NCBI RefSeq assembly: GCF_902499125.1
Contig: NZ_CABVPX010000002.1
Span: forward strand, 310,001-374,000
Origin: Burkholderia arboris
GTDB taxonomy: Bacteria > Pseudomonadota > Gammaproteobacteria > Burkholderiales > Burkholderiaceae
Direction: 5' to 3'
DNA: 64,000 bases
The notes under the pieces were generated by a model. It had not been told where the DNA came from and did no database searches. It saw nothing but the letters and a program-made list of their open reading frames with translations. Below are positions 34,136 to 43,731 of this stretch, piece by piece. Position 1 is the stretch's first letter. Every line of letters starts with the position of its first letter. A program made the translations under genes and the position numbers.

Positions 34136-35905
34136 ATGCTTCGCGTCGTTTTCCATCGCCCTCTTTCAGCCGTGCTCTCGTTCCTGCTGAAGCTGCGCAC
34201 ACGCGCCCAAAAGCTGTTCCGCCTGTCGGACGCCCATACGATGCTGATCTGGTCGGCCATCGTCGGCGTCGGCGGCGCCTTTGCCACGATGGCGTTCCGC
34301 GAAGGCATCGACCTGATGCAGCACCTGATCTCGGGGCACAGCGGCAGCTTCGTGCAGATGGCCAAGAGCCTGCCGTGGTACGTGCGGTTCTGGATGCCGG
34401 CGGCAGGCGGCTTCCTCGCCGGCTGCGTGCTGCTGCTGGCGACCCGCGGCGACAAGCAGGCCGCCAAGACCGACTACATGGAATCGGTCGCGCTCGGCAA
34501 CGGCGTCGTGCCCGTGCGGCAGAGCCTGTGGCGCAGCGTGTCGTCGCTGCTGACGATCGGCAGCGGCGGCTCGATCGGCCGCGAAGGCCCGATGGTGCAG
34601 CTCGCGGCGCTCGCCGCGTCGCTCGTCGGCCGCTTCGTGCACTTCGACCCGCCGCGCCTGCGCCTGCTGGTCGCCTGCGGCGCCGCTGCCGGCATCACGT
34701 CCGCTTACAACGCGCCGATCGCCGGCGCGTTCTTCGTGTCGGAAATCGTGCTCGGCACGATCGCGATGGAAAGCTTCGGGCCGATGGTCGTCGCGTCGGT
34801 CGTCGCGAACATCGTGATGCGCGAATTCGCCGGCTACCGGCCGCCGTACGAGATGCCGGTGTTTCCGGCCGTCACGGGCCCCGAAGTCCTGCTGTTCGTC
34901 GTGCTCGGCGCGCTGTGCGGCGTGCTCGCGCCGCAGTTCCTGCACCTGCTCGATGCGTCGAAGAACCAGTTCAAGCGGCTGCCGGTGCCGTTGCCCGTGC
35001 GGCTCGCGCTCGGCGGCCTCGTCGTCGGCGTGATCTCGGTGTGGACCCCGGACGTATGGGGCAACGGCTACAGCGTCGTGAACCAGATCCTGCATTCGCC
35101 GTGGACCTGGCAGGCGCTGGTCGCAGTGCTCGTGTTCAAGGTGATCGCAACCTCCGCCACGGTCGGCTCGGGTGCGATCGGCGGCGTGTTCACGCCGACG
35201 CTGTTCGTCGGCGCGGTGTTCGGCTCGCTGTTCGGGCTCGCGATGGAAGCCGTGTGGCCCGGCCATACGTCCGCGTATTTCGCGTATGCGATCGTCGGGA
35301 TGGGCGCGTTCATGGCGGGCGCCACGCAGGCGCCGCTGATGGCGATCCTGATGATCTTCGAGATGACGCTGAGCTACCAGGTCGTGCTGCCGCTGCTGGT
35401 GTCGTGCGTGTTCGCGTACTTCGTCGCGCGTGCAACGGGCACGACGTCGATGTACGAGATCACGCAGCACCACTACCAGGACGCGCAGGAGCGGCTGCGG
35501 CTGCGCACCACGCAGATGCGCGCGCTGATCCAGCCCGCGCAGACGGTCGTCCCGCTCACGGCGAGCGTTGCCGACATGACGCGCGTGTTTCTCGAATATC
35601 CGGTGAAGTACCTGTACGTGACCGACGAAGCCGGGCGCTTCCGCGGTGCGGTCGCGCTGAAGGACATCACGTCGGACCTGCTCGACAAGCGCGACACGAC
35701 CGACAAGACGGCCGCGCACTACGCGCATACGCCGTTTCCGCTCCTCACGCCCGACATGCCGCTCGCCACCGCGCTCGAACGCTTCATGGCGTTCCAGGGC
35801 GAACGGCTGCCGGTCATCGAAAGCGAAACCGAGCCGACGCTTGCGGGTGTCGTCTACAAGACGTCGCTGCTCGACGCGTACCGGCGGATGACCGGCGAGC
35901 GCTGA
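34136..35905 (+). CDS. ClC-family chloride channel/transporter with C-terminal CBS pair
   Basis: 589 residues. ClC motifs: GSIGREGP with the gating Glu, GAIGGVFTPTLFVGA, and a membrane core of many helices (ITSAYNAPIAGAFFVSEIVL). The first ion-coordination motif, GSGIP in most ClCs, reads LGNGVVPVRQ here. The C-terminal 130 residues form two CBS domains (VADMTRVFLEYPVKYLYVTD; ALERFMAFQGERLPVIES), which bind adenine nucleotides in relatives. The start is uncertain: ATG 34136 chosen; GTG 34172 would remove a basic leader. Confidence 0.88.
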   Translation: MLRVVFHRPLSAVLSFLLKLRTRAQKLFRLSDAHTMLIWSAIVGVGGAFATMAFREGIDLMQHLISGHSGSFVQMAKSLPWYVRFWMPAAGGFLAGCVLLLATRGDKQAAKTDYMESVALGNGVVPVRQSLWRSVSSLLTIGSGGSIGREGPMVQLAALAASLVGRFVHFDPPRLRLLVACGAAAGITSAYNAPIAGAFFVSEIVLGTIAMESFGPMVVASVVANIVMREFAGYRPPYEMPVFPAVTGPEVLLFVVLGALCGVLAPQFLHLLDASKNQFKRLPVPLPVRLALGGLVVGVISVWTPDVWGNGYSVVNQILHSPWTWQALVAVLVFKVIATSATVGSGAIGGVFTPTLFVGAVFGSLFGLAMEAVWPGHTSAYFAYAIVGMGAFMAGATQAPLMAILMIFEMTLSYQVVLPLLVSCVFAYFVARATGTTSMYEITQHHYQDAQERLRLRTTQMRALIQPAQTVVPLTASVADMTRVFLEYPVKYLYVTDEAGRFRGAVALKDITSDLLDKRDTTDKTAAHYAHTPFPLLTPDMPLATALERFMAFQGERLPVIESETEPTLAGVVYKTSLLDAYRRMTGER

Positions 35906-35932
35906 CGCGCGCCGCAACCCCCGCTGCGCCGG

Positions 35933-36553
35933 TCAGTCCGGCGCACGCCCCAGCACGACCCGTGCGAAGAACCCCGCGAGCACCGATTCGGCCACGTCGG
36001 CCGAGACGTGCTGCGGATCGGCCGTGTAGTACGACTGCACGCCATCGCACAGGCACATCAGCCCGAACGCGAGCGTGTCGGCCGGCAGCAGCAGCGGCGT
36101 GCCGGCGCGCTCGGCGAAGCGCTGGATGAACTCGGCCATCTGCACGCGCTTGCCGTGCAGGAACTGGTTGAAACGCACGCGGAACTTCGCGTCGCGCGCC
36201 GCCTGCAGCTTCGCCTCCCCCCACAACAGCGAGTATTCGTCGTCGCGAAACAGCGTGCGGTAATACGCGAGCGACATCGATTCCATCTGCTCGCGCGACC
36301 CGCCGCCTTCGAAAATCGCCTCGAAGTCGGCCTGCACCTCCGAGTGATCGCGCTCCAGCAATTCCAGCAGCAGGTCGGACTTGCTGCGGAAGTTCGAGTA
36401 GAACGCCCCGCGCGTATAGCCGGCCGCTGCCGCGATGTCCTCGACGCTCGCGGCCACATAGCCTTTCTTCAGAAAAATTCGATGCGCGGCTTTCAGCAGA
36501 CGTTCGCGCGTCTGGTCCCTGCTCTGCTCGCGAGTTAAGCGCTGTGGTTTCAT
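35933..36553 (-). CDS. TetR-family repressor of the adjacent RND operon
   Basis: 206 residues. N-terminal TetR helix-turn-helix (ERLLKAAHRIFLKKGYVAAS, EDIAAAAGYTRGAFYSNFRS) with an AcrR-like C-terminal ligand pocket region. It is divergently transcribed from the efflux operon with a 178-bp gap carrying a TetR-style dyad. Release by a toxic ligand would derepress the pump (inference). Confidence 0.88.
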   Translation of the reverse strand: MKPQRLTREQSRDQTRERLLKAAHRIFLKKGYVAASVEDIAAAAGYTRGAFYSNFRSKSDLLLELLERDHSEVQADFEAIFEGGGSREQMESMSLAYYRTLFRDDEYSLLWGEAKLQAARDAKFRVRFNQFLHGKRVQMAEFIQRFAERAGTPLLLPADTLAFGLMCLCDGVQSYYTADPQHVSADVAESVLAGFFARVVLGRAPD

Positions 36554-36597
36554 GGCGCGCAGTCTAGCACCCTTTCCCTTTCGGATTCATCTTTGCA

Positions 36598-36621
36598 TTC
36601 AGATACAGGTGTGTATTAGAA
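36598..36621. promoter_or_regulatory. TetR-type operator in the divergent TetR/RND gap
   Basis: ATACA-GGTG-TGTAT (36603-36616), extended by TTC at 36598 and GAA at 36619, gives a 24-bp near-palindrome with the length typical of TetR sites. It is the only clear dyad between the two divergent genes. Confidence 0.65.
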
Positions 36622-36731
36622 TTCGCCACAGTTTCTGAATGTGTTGTCCGCGCGCCCGTGCCGGTGCTGCTTGGGGCAAGCGCCCGACGCGCTTGCCGGC
36701 TTCGTTCCGCTCCACCTCACCTGGGGGTTTC

Positions 36732-37841
36732 GTGAATCGCTCCGGTTCCCGCGCCGCGCTGCTGATCGGCGCCGCGCTCGTCCTTGCCGCCTGTCATCCG
36801 AAAGAATCCGCGCCACCCGCCCCGCGCCCCGTCGTCGCGCTGCCCGCACAGACCGATACCGCCGCGGCCGCGCGCACGCTGCCCGGCGACATCCAGCCGC
36901 GCTACGCCACCCCGCTGTCGTTCCGCATCGCTGGCAAGATCATCGAGCGCAAGGTGCGCCTCGGCGATACGGTCAAGGTTGGCCAGGTCGTCGCGCTGCT
37001 CGACCCGTCCGATGTCGAGAAAAACGCCGTGAGCGCGCAGGCACAGCTCGACGCCGCGACGCACAGCCTCGCGTTCGCGAAGCAGCAGCTCGACCGCGAT
37101 CGCGCGCAAGCCCGCGAAAACCTAATCGCGGCCGCGCAGCTCGAACAGACCCAGAACAGCTACACGTCGGCGCTCGCGCAGCGCGACCAGGCGCAACAGC
37201 AGCTCGCACTCGCGAAGAACCAGCTCCGCTACGCGACGCTCGTCGCCGATCACGCGGGCTACATCACGGCCGAACAGGCCGACACCGGCCAGAACGTGTC
37301 GGCCGGCCAGCCGGTCTACCAGCTCGCGTGGTCGGGCGACGTCGACGTCGTCAGCGACGTGCCCGAGGCCGCCCTTGCATCGCTTGCGCCCGGCCATGCG
37401 GCAACCATCACGCTGCCGTCGCTGCCGGGCCGCCAGTTCGCCGCGAAGGTGCGCGAAATCGCGCCGGCCGCCGATCCGCAAAGCCGCACCTATCGCGTGA
37501 AGCTCACGCTCGCCACGCCCGATCCGGCGATCCGGCTCGGGATGACCGCGAACGTCGCGCTCGACGGCGCGCCGGCCGCCGGCGACGCAGCGCCGATCAC
37601 GCTGCCCGCGACCGCGCTGTTCCACGACGGCGCGCAACCGGCCGTGTGGGTCGTGCGCACGAAGGACGACACGCTCGAATTGCGCCGCGTCGACGTCGCG
37701 CGCTTCAACGAGCGCACGGTCACCGTGTCGCACGGGCTGCAGCCGGGCGAGCGCGTCGTGCTGCAGGGCGTGCATACGGTCAGCGCGGGCGAGAAGGTGC
37801 GACCGATCGCGCCGCTGCATCCGGAGGACTTCGCATCGTGA
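36732..37841 (+). CDS. RND efflux periplasmic adaptor (membrane fusion protein)
   Basis: 369 residues. Starts with GTG at 36732, four bases after a GGGGG run. The N-terminus is a lipoprotein signal with lipobox (ALVLAAC). Biotinyl-lipoyl half-motif GKIIERKVRLGDTVKVGQVV, a long coiled-coil hairpin (QLDAATHSLAFAKQQLDRDR... QRDQAQQQLALAK), then the second half-motif and beta-barrel domain. The stop overlaps the transporter's GTG start (GTGA). It links the inner-membrane pump to the outer-membrane channel. Confidence 0.9.
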   Translation: MNRSGSRAALLIGAALVLAACHPKESAPPAPRPVVALPAQTDTAAAARTLPGDIQPRYATPLSFRIAGKIIERKVRLGDTVKVGQVVALLDPSDVEKNAVSAQAQLDAATHSLAFAKQQLDRDRAQARENLIAAAQLEQTQNSYTSALAQRDQAQQQLALAKNQLRYATLVADHAGYITAEQADTGQNVSAGQPVYQLAWSGDVDVVSDVPEAALASLAPGHAATITLPSLPGRQFAAKVREIAPAADPQSRTYRVKLTLATPDPAIRLGMTANVALDGAPAAGDAAPITLPATALFHDGAQPAVWVVRTKDDTLELRRVDVARFNERTVTVSHGLQPGERVVLQGVHTVSAGEKVRPIAPLHPEDFAS

Positions 37842-40800
37842 GTACGCCCCACGAAGAAGGCCGCTTCAACCTGTCGGCGTGGGCGTTGCGCCACCAGGCG
37901 CTCGTCGTCTACCTGATCGCGCTCGCGACGCTCGCGGGCATCCTCGCGTACACGCGGCTCGCCCAATCCGAAGATCCGCCGTTCACGTTCCGCGTGATGG
38001 TGATCCGCACGTTCTGGCCCGGCGCGACCGCGCGGCAGGTGCAGGAACAGGTGACCGACCGGATCGGCCGCAAGCTGCAGGAAACGCCCGCCATCGACTT
38101 CCTGCGCAGTTATTCGCGCCCCGGCGAATCGCTGATCTTCTTCACGATGAAAGATTCGGCGCCGGTGAAGGACGTGCCCGAAACCTGGTACCAGATCCGC
38201 AAGAAAGTCGGCGACATCGGCTATACGCTGCCGCCCGGCGTGCAGGGCCCGTTCTTCAACGACGAATTCGGCGACGTCTACACCAACATCTGGACGCTCG
38301 AAGGCGACGGCTTCACGCCCGCGCAACTGCACGACTATGCGGACCAGTTGCGCACCGTGCTGCTGCGCGTGCCGGGCGTCGGCAAGGTCGACTACTTCGG
38401 CGACCCCGACCAGCGGATCTTCATCGAGGTGAACAATGCTCAGCTCACGCGCCTCGGCATTTCGCCGCAGCAGCTCGGGCAGGCGATCAACGCGCAGAAC
38501 GACATCTCGTCGACCGGCGTGCTGACAACCGCCGACGACCGCGTGTTCGTGCGGCCGAGCGGCCAGTTCGACAACGTCGACGCGATCGCCGACACGACGA
38601 TCCGCATCAACGGCCGCACGTTCCGCCTCGGCGATCTCGCGACCGTGAAGCGCGGCTACGACGATCCGGCCGTCACGCAGATGCGCGCGAACGGCAAAGC
38701 CGTGCTCGGCATCGGCGTCACGATGCAACCGGGCGGCGACGTGATCCGGCTCGGCAAGGCGCTCGACGCCGAATCGAATGATCTGCAGGCGCAACTGCCG
38801 GCCGGCCTCAAGCTGACGCTGGTGTCGAGCATGCCGCACGCGGTCGCGCATTCGGTCGACGACTTCCTCGAAGCCGTCGCCGAAGCCGTCGCGATCGTGC
38901 TGGTCGTGAGCCTCGTGTCGCTCGGCCTGCGCACCGGGATGGTCGTCGTGATCTCGATTCCGGTCGTGCTCGCGGTCACCGCCCTCTTCATGTACCTGTT
39001 CGACATCGGGCTGCACAAGGTCTCGCTCGGCACGCTGGTGCTCGCGCTCGGGCTGCTCGTCGACGACGCGATCATCGCGGTCGAGATGATGGCCGTGAAG
39101 CTCGAACAGGGTTACAGCCGCGCGCGCGCCGCCGCGTTCGCATACACGAGTACCGCGTTCCCGATGCTGACCGGTACGCTCGTCACCGTGTCGGGCTTCC
39201 TGCCGATCGCGCTCGCGAAATCGAGCACCGGCGAATACACGCGCTCGATCTTCGAGGTGTCGGCGATCGCGCTGATCGCGTCGTGGTTCGCGGCCGTCGT
39301 GTTGATCCCTCTGCTCGGCTATCACATGCTGCCGGAGCGCAAGCGGCACGCGCATGAGGCGCACCTGCCCGACGACCACGAACACGACATCTACGACACA
39401 CGGTTCTACCGGCGGCTGCGCGGCTGGATCGACTGGTGCATCGAGCGGCGCGTCGTCGTGCTGCTGATCACCGGCGCGCTGTTCGTCGTGTCGCTGATGG
39501 GCTTCTCGCTGGTGCCGCAGCAGTTTTTCCCGAGTTCCGACCGGCCCGAGCTGCTGGTCGACCTGCGGTTGCCCGAAGGCGCGTCGTTCGCGGCGACGCT
39601 GCGCGAAACCGAACGCCTCGAGAAGGTGATCGACAAGCGCCCCGAGATCGACCATTCGGTGAACTTCGTCGGCAGCGGCGCGCCGCGCTTCTACCTGCCG
39701 CTCGACCAGCAGCTGCAACTGCCGAACTTCGCGCAGTTCGTGATCACCGCGAAATCGGTCGAGGATCGCGAGAAACTCGCGAGCTGGCTCGAAACCACGC
39801 TGCGCGACAAGTTTCCGGCCGTGCGCTGGCGCCTGTCGCGGCTCGAAAACGGCCCGCCGGTCGGCTATCCGGTGCAGTTCCGCGTGAGCGGCGACAGCAT
39901 CGCGACGGTCCGCTCGATCGCCGAGAAAGTCGCGGCGACGATGCGCGGCGACGCGCGCACGGTCAACGTGCAGTTCGACTGGGACGAGCCGGCCGAGCGT
40001 TCGGTGCGCTTCGAGATCGACCAGAAAAAGGCGCGAGAGCTGAACGTCACGTCGCAGGACGTGTCGAGCTTCCTCGCGATGACGCTGTCCGGCACGACCG
40101 TCACGCAGTACCGCGAGCGCGACAAGCTGATCGCGGTCGACCTGCGCGCGCCGCGCGCCGATCGCGTCGATCCGGCGAAGCTCGCGGGCCTCGCGCTGCC
40201 GACGCCGAACGGCCCCGTGCCGCTCGGCTCGCTCGGCCGCTTCAAGCCGACGCTCGAATACGGCGTCGTGTGGGAACGCGACCGCCAGCCGACCATCACC
40301 GTGCAGTCGGACGTGCGCGCCGGCGCACAGGGCATCGATGTCACGCATGCGGTCGACGCGAAGCTGAATGCGCTGCGTGCGCAGTTGCCAGTCGGGTATC
40401 AGATCAACATCGGCGGCTCGGTCGAGGAAAGCGCGAAGGCGCAGAAGTCGATCAACGCGCAGATGCCGCTGATGGCGATCGCCGTGTTCACGCTGCTGAT
40501 GATCCAGCTGCAGAGCTTCTCGCGTGTGCTGATGGTCGTGCTGACCGCGCCGCTCGGGCTGATCGGCGTGGTCGCGACGCTGCTGCTGTTCGGCCAGCCG
40601 TTCGGCTTCGTCGCGATGCTCGGCGTCATCGCGATGTTCGGGATCATCATGCGCAACTCGGTGATCCTCGTCGACCAGATCGAGCAGGACATTGCGGTCG
40701 GCCACGGCCGCATCGACGCGATCATCGGCGCGACCGTGCGGCGCTTCCGCCCGATCACGCTGACGGCCGCGGCTGCCGTGCTCGCGCTGATTCCGCTGCT

Positions 40801-40987
40801 GCGCTCGAACTTCTTCGGGCCGATGGCGACCGCGCTGATGGGCGGCATCACGAGTGCGACCGTGCTGACGCTGTTTTACCTGCCTGCGCTGTACGCGACG
40901 TGGTTCCGCGTGAAGCGCGACGAACGCGACCCGCAGGACGGCCCGCCGCCAGGCGGCAGCACGCCGGCCGCGCCGTCGGGAGCCTGA
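37838..40987 (+). CDS. RND multidrug efflux transporter (inner membrane pump)
   Basis: 1049 residues, the usual HAE-family size, with 12 helices and two large periplasmic loops. Proton-relay Asp pair in TM4 (LALGLLVDDAIIAVEMM). The second half repeats the design (MLGVIAMFGIIMRNSVILVD, FRPITLTAAAAVLALIPLL). A GTG start overlaps the adaptor's stop. The first periplasmic part (VQEQVTDRIGRKLQETPAID) groups it with the TriC/MexK-like branch rather than with classical AcrB; that is by eye only. Substrates not predictable. Confidence 0.92.
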   Translation: MSTPHEEGRFNLSAWALRHQALVVYLIALATLAGILAYTRLAQSEDPPFTFRVMVIRTFWPGATARQVQEQVTDRIGRKLQETPAIDFLRSYSRPGESLIFFTMKDSAPVKDVPETWYQIRKKVGDIGYTLPPGVQGPFFNDEFGDVYTNIWTLEGDGFTPAQLHDYADQLRTVLLRVPGVGKVDYFGDPDQRIFIEVNNAQLTRLGISPQQLGQAINAQNDISSTGVLTTADDRVFVRPSGQFDNVDAIADTTIRINGRTFRLGDLATVKRGYDDPAVTQMRANGKAVLGIGVTMQPGGDVIRLGKALDAESNDLQAQLPAGLKLTLVSSMPHAVAHSVDDFLEAVAEAVAIVLVVSLVSLGLRTGMVVVISIPVVLAVTALFMYLFDIGLHKVSLGTLVLALGLLVDDAIIAVEMMAVKLEQGYSRARAAAFAYTSTAFPMLTGTLVTVSGFLPIALAKSSTGEYTRSIFEVSAIALIASWFAAVVLIPLLGYHMLPERKRHAHEAHLPDDHEHDIYDTRFYRRLRGWIDWCIERRVVVLLITGALFVVSLMGFSLVPQQFFPSSDRPELLVDLRLPEGASFAATLRETERLEKVIDKRPEIDHSVNFVGSGAPRFYLPLDQQLQLPNFAQFVITAKSVEDREKLASWLETTLRDKFPAVRWRLSRLENGPPVGYPVQFRVSGDSIATVRSIAEKVAATMRGDARTVNVQFDWDEPAERSVRFEIDQKKARELNVTSQDVSSFLAMTLSGTTVTQYRERDKLIAVDLRAPRADRVDPAKLAGLALPTPNGPVPLGSLGRFKPTLEYGVVWERDRQPTITVQSDVRAGAQGIDVTHAVDAKLNALRAQLPVGYQINIGGSVEESAKAQKSINAQMPLMAIAVFTLLMIQLQSFSRVLMVVLTAPLGLIGVVATLLLFGQPFGFVAMLGVIAMFGIIMRNSVILVDQIEQDIAVGHGRIDAIIGATVRRFRPITLTAAAAVLALIPLLRSNFFGPMATALMGGITSATVLTLFYLPALYATWFRVKRDERDPQDGPPPGGSTPAAPSGA

Positions 40988-40989
40988 CC

Positions 40990-42555
40990 ATGAATCGATC
41001 GATGAACCTGAAAACGAAAGCCGTGCGGGCGCTTGCGGCGGCAAGCCTCGCCGGCCCGCTCGCGGGCTGCGCGTGGTTCGCGCCGAGCGGCGAGCCGCCC
41101 GCGATGCCGTCGCCCGCGCACTACGGCACCGTGCCGCAAGTCCAGCAGACCGTGTCCGCGCAAGGTGTCGCGCAACAGTTCGAAGTCGGTGCGCAGCCGG
41201 TGCCCGACTGGTGGAAACAGTACCGCTCCGATGCGCTGAATGCGCTCGTCGACGAAGGGCTGCGCAACAGCCCGACGCTCGGTGCGGCGTCGCATTCGCT
41301 GGATGCCGCGCGCGAACAGCTGCGCGGACAGATCGGCAGCTCGATGCTGCCGTCGATCGACGCGGGCGGCCAGGCCACGCGCCAGCGTGCGCTCGGCGTG
41401 CCGATTCCCGCGCTCGGCGCGCCGACGCTGCTGTACGACACGTTCGTCGGGCAACTGCAGGCGAGCTACACGATCGACCTGTTCGGCGTGTCGCGCTTCG
41501 CGAACCGGGCGCTCGCGAAACGCGTCGACGTCAGTGCGTTCCAGCTCGAATCCGCGCGGCGCGCGCTGGCCGCGAACATCGTCACCGCGTCGATCACCGT
41601 GTCGGTGCTCGGCGCGCAGATCGACACGACCGAGCGGCTCGTCGCGCTCGCGAACGACCAGGCGCACGATGCCGAACGCCGCTACGCGCTCGGCTCGGCG
41701 TCCCGCAGCGACGCGCTGAACGCGCGGCAAAGCGCCGACACGTTCGCGGCGAGCCTGCCCGCACTGCGCCAGCAGCGCGACTCGGCTCGCCATGCGCTCG
41801 CGGTGCTGGTCGGCCGCACGCCCGACCGGCCGCCGGCCGATCTCACGCTCGCCGATCTGCACCTGCCCGAACAGGTGCCCGTCGTCGTGCCGTCCGACCT
41901 GCTGAAGAGCCGGCCCGACATCCAGGCGGCCGATGCAGGGCTGAAGGCAGCCGCGGCCGAAGTGGGCCTCGCGACCGCGCAGATGTTCCCGCAGCTGTCG
42001 CTGTCGGCGGCGATGGGCCAAGGCGGCTTCAGCTGGCCGACGATGCTGTCGGGCGCCGGCGCGATCTGGAACGTCGGCGCCTCGCTGAGCCAGCCGATCT
42101 TCCACGGTGGCGCACTGCTCGCGCAGCGCCGCGCGGCGAAGGCAACCTACGAGGCCGCGGTTGACCAGTACAAGCAGGCCGTGCTCGGCGCATTCCAGAA
42201 CGTCGCCGATTCGCTTGCGGCGCTCGAGCACGATGCGGAAGCGCTCGACGCGTCGTCGCGCGCCGCGCTTTCCGCGCGCGGCGCGTACGACGACGCGGCC
42301 GCCCGCGTGCGGCTCGGCGCGCTGCCGCCGTCGGCGGCACGGGCGAGCGAGCTGCAGTACCGCAATGCGCGGCTCGACGAGATCCGCGCGACCGGTGCGC
42401 GGTTCGCGGATACCGCGCGGCTTTACCAGGCGATGGGCACGCCGCCGGCCGGCAAGGACGACCAGGCCGGCCAAACCGGCAACTCCGCCGGCAACAGCAC
42501 AACCGGCCAGCAGGCACAGGCCGCCACGCCCGACGCCGCGCCTTCGGCGCCATGA
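40990..42555 (+). CDS. NodT-family outer-membrane efflux lipoprotein (TolC-like)
   Basis: 521 residues. Signal peptide with lipobox (LAGPLAGC); two OEP repeats, each with long helices (DALNALVDEGLRNSPTLGAA; RPDIQAADAGLKAAAAEVGL). Completes the adaptor-pump-channel set; start codon 2 bases after the pump stop. The C-terminal 35 residues are a disordered Gly/Ala/Gln tail (GQTGNSAGNSTTGQQ). Confidence 0.9.
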   Translation: MNRSMNLKTKAVRALAAASLAGPLAGCAWFAPSGEPPAMPSPAHYGTVPQVQQTVSAQGVAQQFEVGAQPVPDWWKQYRSDALNALVDEGLRNSPTLGAASHSLDAAREQLRGQIGSSMLPSIDAGGQATRQRALGVPIPALGAPTLLYDTFVGQLQASYTIDLFGVSRFANRALAKRVDVSAFQLESARRALAANIVTASITVSVLGAQIDTTERLVALANDQAHDAERRYALGSASRSDALNARQSADTFAASLPALRQQRDSARHALAVLVGRTPDRPPADLTLADLHLPEQVPVVVPSDLLKSRPDIQAADAGLKAAAAEVGLATAQMFPQLSLSAAMGQGGFSWPTMLSGAGAIWNVGASLSQPIFHGGALLAQRRAAKATYEAAVDQYKQAVLGAFQNVADSLAALEHDAEALDASSRAALSARGAYDDAAARVRLGALPPSAARASELQYRNARLDEIRATGARFADTARLYQAMGTPPAGKDDQAGQTGNSAGNSTTGQQAQAATPDAAPSAP

Positions 42556-42565
42556 CCCGCCCCCT

Positions 42566-42606
42566 CGACCGGCCGCGCGTGCAGCCCCCCCCCGCGCGGC
42601 CGGTCG
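42566..42606 (+). terminator. Strong hairpin after the efflux operon
   Basis: A 14-bp perfect stem CGACCGGCCGCGCG / CGCGCGGCCGGTCG around a C-rich loop, 10 bases after the channel stop. No T-tract follows, so termination may need Rho or the hairpin may serve as 3' protection. Confidence 0.5.
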
Positions 42607-42625
42607 CCGATTGCCGATCTTCCGC

Positions 42626-42656
42626 TTGACCCTCACGTAGCGTAACGTTCGAGACT
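42626..42656 (+). promoter_or_regulatory. MerR-type promoter/operator
   Basis: TTGACC at 42626-42631 and GAGACT at 42651-42656 are separated by 19 bases, the long spacer of MerR-controlled promoters. The spacer holds an imperfect dyad (CTCACGT ... ACGTTCGAG). It lies 29 bases upstream of the MerR-type gene start, fitting autoregulation. Confidence 0.5.
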
Positions 42657-42684
42657 CCAGTGTGCGTACCGAACGGAGGAACGA

Positions 42685-43713
42685 ATGCGACTGAAAGTGG
42701 GAGAACTGGCGAAACGCAGCGGGCTGACCGTCCGCACGCTTCATCACTATCACGCAATCGGTCTGCTGACGCCTTCGGCGCGCGCCGACAACGGCTACCG
42801 GCTGTACGACCGCCACGACATCGCCCGGCTCCACCAGATCCAGGCGTTGCGTCGCTTCGGCCTGTCGCTCACCGAAATCGGCGACCACCTGAACCAGCCC
42901 GGCACCCCGCTCGTCGAGCTCGTCGCGAAGCAGATCGCGCTGCTCGACCGTCAGCTTGCGCAGACCGCGCGGCTGCGCGAGCGGCTCGTGAACCTGCATG
43001 CGCAGCTCGCGGCGGGCACGGAGCCGGAACTGGCCGATTGGCTCACCACACTGGAGTTGATGACCGTGTACGACAAATATTTCTCCGAGGAAGAACTCGC
43101 GCGCATGCCGATGTACCGGAAAAGCCAGGCAGGCGACGCGGAATGGATCGCGCTCGTCGGCGAGGTCCATGCGTTGCACGAAGCCGGCGTGCCCGCCGAG
43201 GACGAGCGCGCGCGTACGCTCGCCGCGCGCTGGATGGCGCTGCTCGTGCGCGACACGAACAACGATCCGCGGCTGCTGGCGAAGCTGAACCTGATGCACG
43301 AGCACGAACCGGCGATGCAGTCGAAGATCGGCATTTCGACCGCGCTGCGCGACTATGTGCTGCGCGCGTCGTCGGAAACGAAGATGCGGATCTTCGAGAA
43401 ATACCTCGCGCCGGACGAGATCCGCTTCATGCGCGCGCACTACGGTGAACGTGCGATGGAGTGGCCGCAGCTGATGGGCGACGTGCGCGACGCGATCGAG
43501 ACGGGCGCGAAGCCCGATTCGCCGCAGGGCCGCGCGCTCGCGCAGCGCTGGCTCGAGCTGTTCTGCAGCTATGCGGGCCACGATCCGGCCACGCATGCGA
43601 AGTTCCGCCAGGCACTGGTGAACGAGCCGGCACTGACGAAGGATTCGTGGACCGACGAGACGCTGATCGGTTTCGTGCGCGAAGCGATGGCGCAGCTGGC
43701 GCCCGCGCGCTGA
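42685..43713 (+). CDS. MerR-family regulator with two TipAS-like ligand modules
   Basis: 342 residues. N-terminal MerR helix-turn-helix VGELAKRSGLTVRTLHHYHA and wing ADNGYRLYDRHDIARLHQIQ. The rest contains two copies of a TipAS-like motif: ARRWMALLVRDTNNDPRLLA ending in HEHEP, and AQRWLELFCSYAGHDPATHA ending in VNEP. TipAS-type domains bind thiopeptide and other antibiotics, so this may be an antibiotic-sensing activator. It sits next to the efflux operon but has its own promoter; its targets are unknown. RBS GGAGG is 8 bases before the ATG. Confidence 0.85.
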   Translation: MRLKVGELAKRSGLTVRTLHHYHAIGLLTPSARADNGYRLYDRHDIARLHQIQALRRFGLSLTEIGDHLNQPGTPLVELVAKQIALLDRQLAQTARLRERLVNLHAQLAAGTEPELADWLTTLELMTVYDKYFSEEELARMPMYRKSQAGDAEWIALVGEVHALHEAGVPAEDERARTLAARWMALLVRDTNNDPRLLAKLNLMHEHEPAMQSKIGISTALRDYVLRASSETKMRIFEKYLAPDEIRFMRAHYGERAMEWPQLMGDVRDAIETGAKPDSPQGRALAQRWLELFCSYAGHDPATHAKFRQALVNEPALTKDSWTDETLIGFVREAMAQLAPAR

Positions 43714-43731
43714 ACGGGTGACAGTGACAGT

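Noticed and set aside
37490..41044. 1184-codon open frame antisense to the RND pump
   Set aside because: Low-complexity Arg/Asp/His composition and no domain; the RND motifs on the other strand are complete.
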